From the NCBI RefSeq assembly GCF_008831285.2, contig NC_045140.1:10724505-10788504 (forward strand): a stretch of 64,000 nucleotides of DNA, read 5' to 3'. The stretch is from Nymphaea colorata (lineage: Eukaryota; Streptophyta; Magnoliopsida; Nymphaeales; Nymphaeaceae). A program made the translations under genes and the position numbers. The notes under the pieces are model-generated. The model was not told the origin of the DNA. It saw nothing but the letters and a program-made list of their open reading frames with translations, and did not search any database. Of this stretch, positions 58,130 to 64,000 are shown piece after piece. Each line of letters starts with the position of its first letter. Positions within the stretch are counted from its first letter, which is position 1.

Positions 58130-59815
58130 TGCATTTCATTTTAACTTTAAACATCTTTTTTATTCTATATGCGGTGTAGAAAAATATTGAAAGTTTGATG
58201 TTTCAAAGTTTTGAGAAAATTCTTGAAGGATCATTTGAGAATGTGAGACATTTTGTGAAAAATGAGAATCGAAAAATCCTTATGAATATCATTTGAAAAG
58301 CTTGAAAAATCATTTTAAAATCACTTTAGTGTTCTTTTAAGACATTAAGTAGGTTTGAGATTTTGCTCTAATTCAGTTACCACCTAGTTAAAGTTTCATC
58401 TCATCATGCTTAAGTTCCTTTGGAGAGGTGCTTGTGATCATAAGTGAAATAAAGTGGCTGAGAAATCATAAATGCATTGAACCTATATGATTGGAAAGAA
58501 AAATCATTCATTGCTACCATAACATTCATCTAAGATTTTTGTTTTGATAAATATCATATATAAGAAGGAAATGTTTTTGAAAGTGGATTGAGGTTGTAGA
58601 CCATCAAGCATGAATACAATATTGGGTCATTACTTGAGTTAGGGTATTAGTAAAGTCGGTAAATGAAAAATTAAAATCTTAAATGACAAGAGAAAAATAT
58701 TGAAAGAATGGAAGAGATGAAACACTTCCATAGAGATAGAGAGAGAAATAGAAAATGATGTATATATACGTGTACATACCATCACATATGCACATATATG
58801 AAAATTTGTAATAAATGATTTTGATTTGAACAGGGAGAGGGATTTTTAGAGGAAATGAGAAATACATATACATACTTGTATGTGTATGTATATGAAAATT
58901 TGTAAGGGAAGACATTCATCTTGAAAAGAGAAATAAAAGATTCAAGAGAAAGAAAATAGAACACATATATACATGTATTCATGTATATATGAAAATTTGT
59001 AAAATATGGAAACATAGATAGGGGAGATGGAAGAAAATCATCATGTGCACGTATATGTATATAGCATGTATATACATACATATCTTCATGAGATTAAAAA
59101 TAAAGAAATGAAAAATAACCGACTTCAAGTGTGATGTAGGCCGGAGGGGAGCTTGGAGTCATGCAAGAGCGTAAGCTAAATTTCCAAAGCTACATTAGAT
59201 ATGGTATTTGCTTTTAAAAATCTTTTGTAAAATATGATTTATATACAAGCATAGAATGTTATTATTTGGTCTGTTACAAGGAAAAATCTTCCACCGTTGG
59301 GTATGGAAGAAAATCAAGCAACATAACAAGGCACTCATTAGGGTTTCTAATTGGGTGATTAAGAAAGAAACTATACGCAATAACATGAGAATGTATTTTT
59401 AACATGTACATATTCGTGAAGGTTTCCCTGGGTTGGACAAGTCCTAACCTCAAAAATTAATATAAAGATAAAAAAAATGAAGAACCCCAAACCACACTCT
59501 CATTCTCATCATACATTCACATATAAACAGAAAACCAAACAACTATGCATTGGTGATACATAGACAATATTCAAAGAAGGGAAGAGAGAGAGAGAGAATG
59601 ATGGGAAAAGAAAGATTCAACTAGGAAGGAGGGCATGATGCAGTCATGAAATGAAAGATCATCTCATTTTTCCATGCTCTCAGTACACTTGAACATAGCC
59701 TCTTATATCTAAAAAGAGGTTGAGTGCCCATGGGGAGATGGAGATGAGAAGAAAATAAAGAAAGAAAGACAATGTTATATTCAATAAAAGAGAAAACATG
59801 ATTCAATCATTCGTT
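58130..59815. other. non-coding block replacing gag C-terminus and protease in element 5
   Basis: AT-rich sequence without copia motifs, where the gag tail, zinc knuckle and protease should be. It includes three tandem copies of a unit of about 95 bp (58740-59060). It could be a nested insertion, but I cannot find clear insertion ends. Confidence 0.5.
58740..59060. repeat. ~95-bp tandem repeat, three copies
   Basis: TATATGAAAATTTGTAA recurs at 58795, 58889 and 58986, spaced 94 and 97 bp. Each is preceded by a TGTATGTATA/ACACATATATAC-rich part. Confidence 0.8.
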
Positions 59816-60243
59816 CCAAATAGGTTAGCGTATCCATATTTCCTTTTTGAATGAAGTGCAATTCCTTCCTTAGCAACATTATTCTCAACGGTGATTGAGA
59901 GTTTAGAGACTTTTTCAGTATTTTCCATGCTTCATGTGCTGATTTACTAGCCACAATCTATCTCAAGTCAGGTTCTGAGACTGTGGCTTTGATCCAGCTT
60001 AAAGCTAGACGATCGGATCTCTCCCAGACAGCAAAATCTAGATTAACTTCACTCTTCCCATCCTTCACAATAGTATCTAGAGGAGGAGGAAATGTCTCAT
60101 CAATGAACTGTACAAGTTCTTGGGACTCTATAACCGATTCCAGTTGACTGCTCCATAGAAGATAATTGTCTCTGTTAAGTTTGACAAAGACAAGTACAAC
60201 AATTGCGTTCCATTAGGTTGACGAAGAGGATGAGTTTGCCATG
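59815..60243 (-). pseudogene. copia element 5 gag, N-terminal part
   Basis: ATG at 60243-60241, MANSSSSST, then a stop at codon 10. The same frame continues with LVFVKLNRDNYLLWSSQLES, VQFIDETFPPPLDTIVKDG and LALSWIKATVSEPDL to a second stop near 59957. AWKILKKSLNSQSPL continues to about 59815. Without the first stop it would be a UBN2 gag. The knuckle is missing. Confidence 0.85.
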
Positions 60244-60268
60244 ATGCTTCTAAAGGAAGAAGAAAATA

Positions 60269-60280
60269 GCTCTGATACCA
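60269..60280 (-). other. primer-binding site of copia element 5
   Basis: The minus strand reads TGGTATCAGAGC next to the 5' LTR, an exact match to the copia initiator tRNA-Met site. Confidence 0.9.
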
Positions 60281-60579
60281 TGAAAGAGCTCGTGAGAATT
60301 TAGGGAAAGAACAATTCAAGAAGGAATCACTTTATTGCATTTCCATATTTGATGATACAACGTTTATATGGACTAAGAAGTTTACAACACAGGTAAGAAA
60401 TAAAACCGGTAACCTATAAACAATAAAGGCAAGAGATAAAAACATAAACTGAAGATGACACGTTTTAATCTCTTGTAGATTTTATCAATTAAAGATTTTG
60501 AATTTTAAATCTTTCCTTGATATTTCAAACTCTTTCCTTAACTTCTTCCATAACAGCTTTTCAAGATCTTTCCTTAACT
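60281..60579 (-). repeat. 5' LTR of copia element 5
   Basis: It starts TGAAAGAGCTCGTGAG at the PBS and ends CCTTAACT, with the terminal CA mutated to CT. It is collinear with the 3' LTR, with scattered substitutions and small gaps. Confidence 0.85.
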
Positions 60580-62507
60580 GTTGTGATATTTTGTTAACGA
60601 TGGCCGATGTGTAGAGGGGCTGCTCTGCAGCCCCTTTATTCTTTTCATGGGAGGTATGTGACAGCTATTGTTGACACATGGATTTTTTTTTTTTTTTTGC
60701 TGTTTTAGAATGATGAACATCTTGATCTCATTAGTTGTTTCTTGTGCAAGATTTCGGAAGGTGATCTCAAGGAGGTGTTTTTTTTATCTTGTTGTTTTAG
60801 CTTGATGAATCTCTTGATTTCATTAGTTCTTTCTTGTGCATGATTTTTAAGGATAATCTATTTTGCTTCATTTTGGTGGTGAGTCTTCAAACTTCACATT
60901 ATGCATTTTTTATTCATATTCATATTTGTTAATCAATTGTTTTTCTCTATCATGTTTGTTTATGATGTGTTTTTACTGTTTTAATTTCTGTGTTTAGTGT
61001 TTTGATTACTGTTTTCTTCTCAGTTGATCATGAACTTCAGCACCTTCTATGTCTTTTGCGATTATCAAATAGCACCAGCCCATAGAACAACCAGATTTCC
61101 TTTTCTTGATGCTCCAATATTGTAGCAAAACGAATTCAACCATGAGCTCAACAAGCATCTAACCTGCTTCACATAAAATTGCTTTTAAATTTAAGTAGTC
61201 TCTTGTATCATTTTCTTGTTCCAATGGTCAAACTTTAAAATATTTATATGTGAAAAGCAGACCATTATTCACAAAAACCAGTTTAATTTAGGAATATTTG
61301 GGTGACGTGAAAACTAGATTTGTCAACAACCCTTTTTTTTCTCTACTCATGAAGATAATTGGAGATGCTTGAAAAGAACTTATAGTGGTTTTTGCATCCC
61401 CTTAATTTGTTATATTGAAGATTATGGCTGTTGGGTTACAATTCTTTTGACTACAAGAGTTTTTTTTTTTTAATTTTCATCAGGTTGGAAATCTGAAAGC
61501 AGTTTTTGGTCCTTAGGATAAGATTGGTGTGGCTTCTTGTTTTTCAGCTTGCATTTCTTTCAACAATTTCATTTATGAATATGATTTGTTGAAGAGGTGA
61601 GCAATGATTGTTTATTGCAAATCAAATTGCTGCTTCCTGAGTTGCACCTGAGTTGATATATAAGATAATAATAGTTTCTTGAATGTTCTTCCTCACCTTT
61701 GATTGTATGACAAATTTATTTCTTTCTTTTTGACAATTTTCAACTCAGCTAGTGGACATGTAGTTTTCATACTGGTATTTTTTCAAAAGTCCATTTTGTA
61801 ATCAAATTTTAATTCAATTTGCGAAAATATTTCTAGGGAAGCCTAATGTTGAGGATATTTATAAACATTAAGTGCTCGGATCACCCTTCAGTTCACGATA
61901 ACCTCAAGAAATAAAAGTAAATTATTCAAGAAGCATTGACAATGATGTTGAAGGTGATGAGTTCTCAGATGATTAAATGTTAGCCGTTAGACCAAAACTA
62001 TAAAATTATTCTATGTGTAGAAGTTAATTTTTTCTCAAAAAATCGCTAATATAGAGCATTTGTCACATTGCTGCCTCTCTCCCCTGTTTTACCATGTTTC
62101 TTGTGTTCATTGTTCAATATAACTAGTTCTTCCTAATTTTATGACTTCAATTGGTTCATCTTTTTCCCCTTCATATCAAATTGTCTGATTTGTCTAACAT
62201 TACTTCCATCTGCATCATTTTCTTTCATAATGCATGATTGACAGGAAGTGGAAATTTTGATATTTTCTGAGTCACCTGGTGCTTAGCAGACCAAAACAGG
62301 ACCCTTAATAAGACCTATGACCCTTAACAGAAAGTATGACCTGTTTTTGTTGTAGAATTCTCATATTTCATAATTCACTATACCTTTATAATTAGCTCAC
62401 ATTTTGTCAATAATAAAATTAACTTAATATGTTGTTACATGAAAAAGAAAAGTAAATCATCCAAGCACAAAGTCAAGTTTGTCATGTATCCAAGTGCAAA
62501 GTCGAGT
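60580..62507. other. intergenic or intronic, no gene seen
   Basis: T-rich. A diverged internal duplication is visible: TCTTGATCTCATTAGTTGTT near 60720 and TCTTGATTTCATTAGTTCTT near 60811, each followed by TCTTGTGCA. The T-rich character would fit plant introns of the Myb/SANT-like gene on the right, but no exon was identified. Confidence 0.45.
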
Positions 62508-62643
62508 ATGTCATGATACTATTTCAACCTGTCACGCATGTCCTGGTTGATTAGTTGAAAATTAATTTATAGTCTATGTCATGATACTATTTCAACCTGT
62601 CACGCATGTCCTGGTTGATTAGTTGAGAATTAATTTATAGTCC
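62508..62643. repeat. 68-bp tandem duplication, nearly identical
   Basis: The copies at 62508-62575 and 62576-62643 both start ATGTCATGATACTATTTC. I count two differences (GAAAATT/GAGAATT and the last base). Likely recent. Confidence 0.97.
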
Positions 62644-62820
62644 ATGTTGGGTTTTGCAGTTCTAGGCAGAACAATGTGAGAAAGACTGCCATTGAAAAGA
62701 ACTTATTTTTTTTCCCACTAAAGTTAATCGAAGAATATTTGGGTTGAATGATAAGAAAAGCTATTATTTGTTAATAAAATATATGATTTAATTTGACAAG
62801 CACAACTTCATATATTTCTG

Positions 62821-63125
62821 TGTCAGATTCAGGTATATTGGGATTAGCATTTTCTTTCTCAACTACGACCATAAAATTGGTCAGCTTTTACTCTTAGCTT
62901 TACAACATAAATCTATTTGAAGGGCACTTTTCTATGTCAGATTCAAATATATTTGGATTCGCAATTTCTTTCTTATCGAAGGCCATAAAATAAGCCAGTT
63001 TTTGCTCTTAGCTTTACAACATAAATCTATTTGAAGGCCACTTTTCTGTGTTAGATTCAAGTATTATTGGGATTAGCATTTTCTTTCTTAGCTAGGGCCA
63101 TAAAATTGGTCAGCTTTTGACCTTG
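62821..63125. repeat. 114-bp tandem repeat, about 2.7 copies
   Basis: Units start TGTCAGATTCAGG (62821), TGTCAGATTCAAA (62935) and TGTTAGATTCAAG (63049), exactly 114 bp apart. CTTAGCTTTACAACATAAAT is shared in full by the first two, and the third stops after GGTCAGCTTTTGACC. Confidence 0.95.
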
Positions 63126-63483
63126 TGGCAGCAACTTATTTTCTATTTATTTTTTTAGTTTGCAGAGGAAGGCCAGCTTGATAAAGAAATGTCATAGATG
63201 AAAGTTGAATTCTTCTTATCTGACTTGGCCAATTTAATAAGCATTGCATGAATGAGTTTGATTATTTCAACTATGTCATAAATTTTGATGCTTAGATTGC
63301 TTGATACTAGTTTGGCATTTTCTGTTCTTATTCATTCTTTTTCCCTTACATCTCTTGTAATATAATAGATATGTAAGATTCTAACACATAAAAAAGCGAG
63401 ATAGGTAACAGTTTGGTTTAGAATGAAAGACAATGTGATTACCTAGTGTTTCTTTTGTAAGAGCAAGCTTGTATACCTGGCAT

Positions 63484-63840
63484 GAAATCAGGTGGAGGGC
63501 TCAAAGGAAAAGCATACAACCATTGGGAAAAAATTGATTAGGAGATTTGGGCAAAATTTTACAAAAGAAAAAATTAAGAACAAACTTAAGGTTTTGTAGC
63601 CATGTTTGCAGGTTTGCAAAGAAATTTTGGATACAAGAGGGTTTGGATGGAACCCCAATACAAAGTATTTTGATGTTGATGATGAAGTTTTGGAAGTAGT
63701 ACAACAAGGTAAGTGCATATAATAGGTAAGTGCATATCATAGGTTGAGTGTTTTCTTATGCAACATATTACAGAAATATCCAAATATGAGGAAATACACG
63801 AACCCACAAAAGTGGAGATGTTATGAGGAGTTTCAAGAAT
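63484..63840 (+). pseudogene. Myb/SANT-like DNA-binding domain exons, probably broken
   Basis: Plus-strand pieces in the order of the plant Myb/SANT-like domain (Myb_DNA-bind_3 type). 63505-63595 reads GKKLIRRFGQNFTKEKIKNK, then LKVL and a stop. 63612-63708 reads VCKEILDTRGFGWNPNTKYF, then DVDDEVLEVVQQ, ending at a GTAAGT donor (63710). After a TTACAG acceptor (about 63765-63770), KYPNMRKYTNPQKWRCYEEF precedes a stop at about 63841. The family pattern is KLIxxFxxxTGxxYTKxQLKNK, GFGWDP..K.V.A.DEVW and HP.A..FR.KP...Y.EL. Such domains occur in L10-interacting MYB proteins and next to PIF/Harbinger and hAT transposases. Whether a real gene continues beyond the window is unknown. Confidence 0.6.
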
Positions 63841-64000
63841 TTTGAATATACTGATGCTAATGGAAAAGAAATGGATATTTTGCAATAACATGTTTACAAA
63901 CGAACACGACAAACCTTTGCCAACAACACTTGGTCTCGAATCCATAGCCTTTCTAATGCAAGTTGATGAAGGCCAGTCGTTCACACAAATGTTGAATGAT

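Larger units (their letters stand above)
54836..60579 (-). mobile_element. Ty1/copia LTR retrotransposon, element 5
   Basis: An element of about 5.7 kb on the minus strand, with LTRs of about 300 bp (54836-55137 and 60281-60579), an exact PBS and copia domains. Its gag starts MANSSSSST and shares VKLNRDNYLLW, SQLESV and LSWIKAT with element 1, so the two are related families. Between gag and integrase, about 1.7 kb (58130-59815) has no recognisable coding sequence. No convincing target duplication is visible. Confidence 0.9.

Overview
This is plant nuclear DNA. It has spliced genes, a plant-type ankyrin-repeat/PGG membrane protein, Ty1/copia elements primed by initiator tRNA-Met, TTF-type hAT transposons and long AT-rich intergenic stretches with CT/AT/CA/GA microsatellites. 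The sequence alone does not name the species. The two LTRs of the best-preserved elements differ by about 6-10% by eye and every transposon reading frame is broken, so this is an old, decayed repeat landscape.

Layout. 1-566: possible exons of a minus-strand gene. 567-5682: copia element 1 (minus). 6560-7542 and 12430-12739: ankyrin/PGG pseudogene, split by copia element 2 (plus, about 7536-12429). About 170 bp of the pseudogene is repeated on both sides of element 2. 14659-20549: copia element 3 (plus), with about 1.1 kb of antisense gene fragments, one of them cytochrome P450-like, between its primer-binding site and gag. 22385-26844: copia element 4 (minus), whose 5' LTR is truncated. 29519-30720 and 33769-37440: two decayed hAT transposases, with an orphan ZPR1-like exon at 33263. 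39123-41628: the only clearly intact protein gene, a two-exon ankyrin-repeat/PGG gene on the minus strand. 45000-48070: a dispersed repeat family with microsatellites. 49394-51030: two tandem-repeat arrays. 52609-52799: a hAT-type MITE. 53199-53998: a Ty3/gypsy reverse transcriptase relic. 54836-60579: copia element 5 (minus). 62508-63125: short tandem repeats. 63484-63840: Myb/SANT-like exons.

How it fits together. The intact ankyrin/PGG gene (four predicted C-terminal membrane segments) and the broken copy about 30 kb away share the PGG exon and also intron sequence just upstream of it. They are therefore DNA-level paralogues, one intact and one destroyed by a retrotransposon. The rest of the window is transposon debris with gene fragments carried in or stranded. 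I found no operon-like or multi-gene system. The most unusual structures are the long target duplication around element 2 and the antisense gene cargo in element 3.
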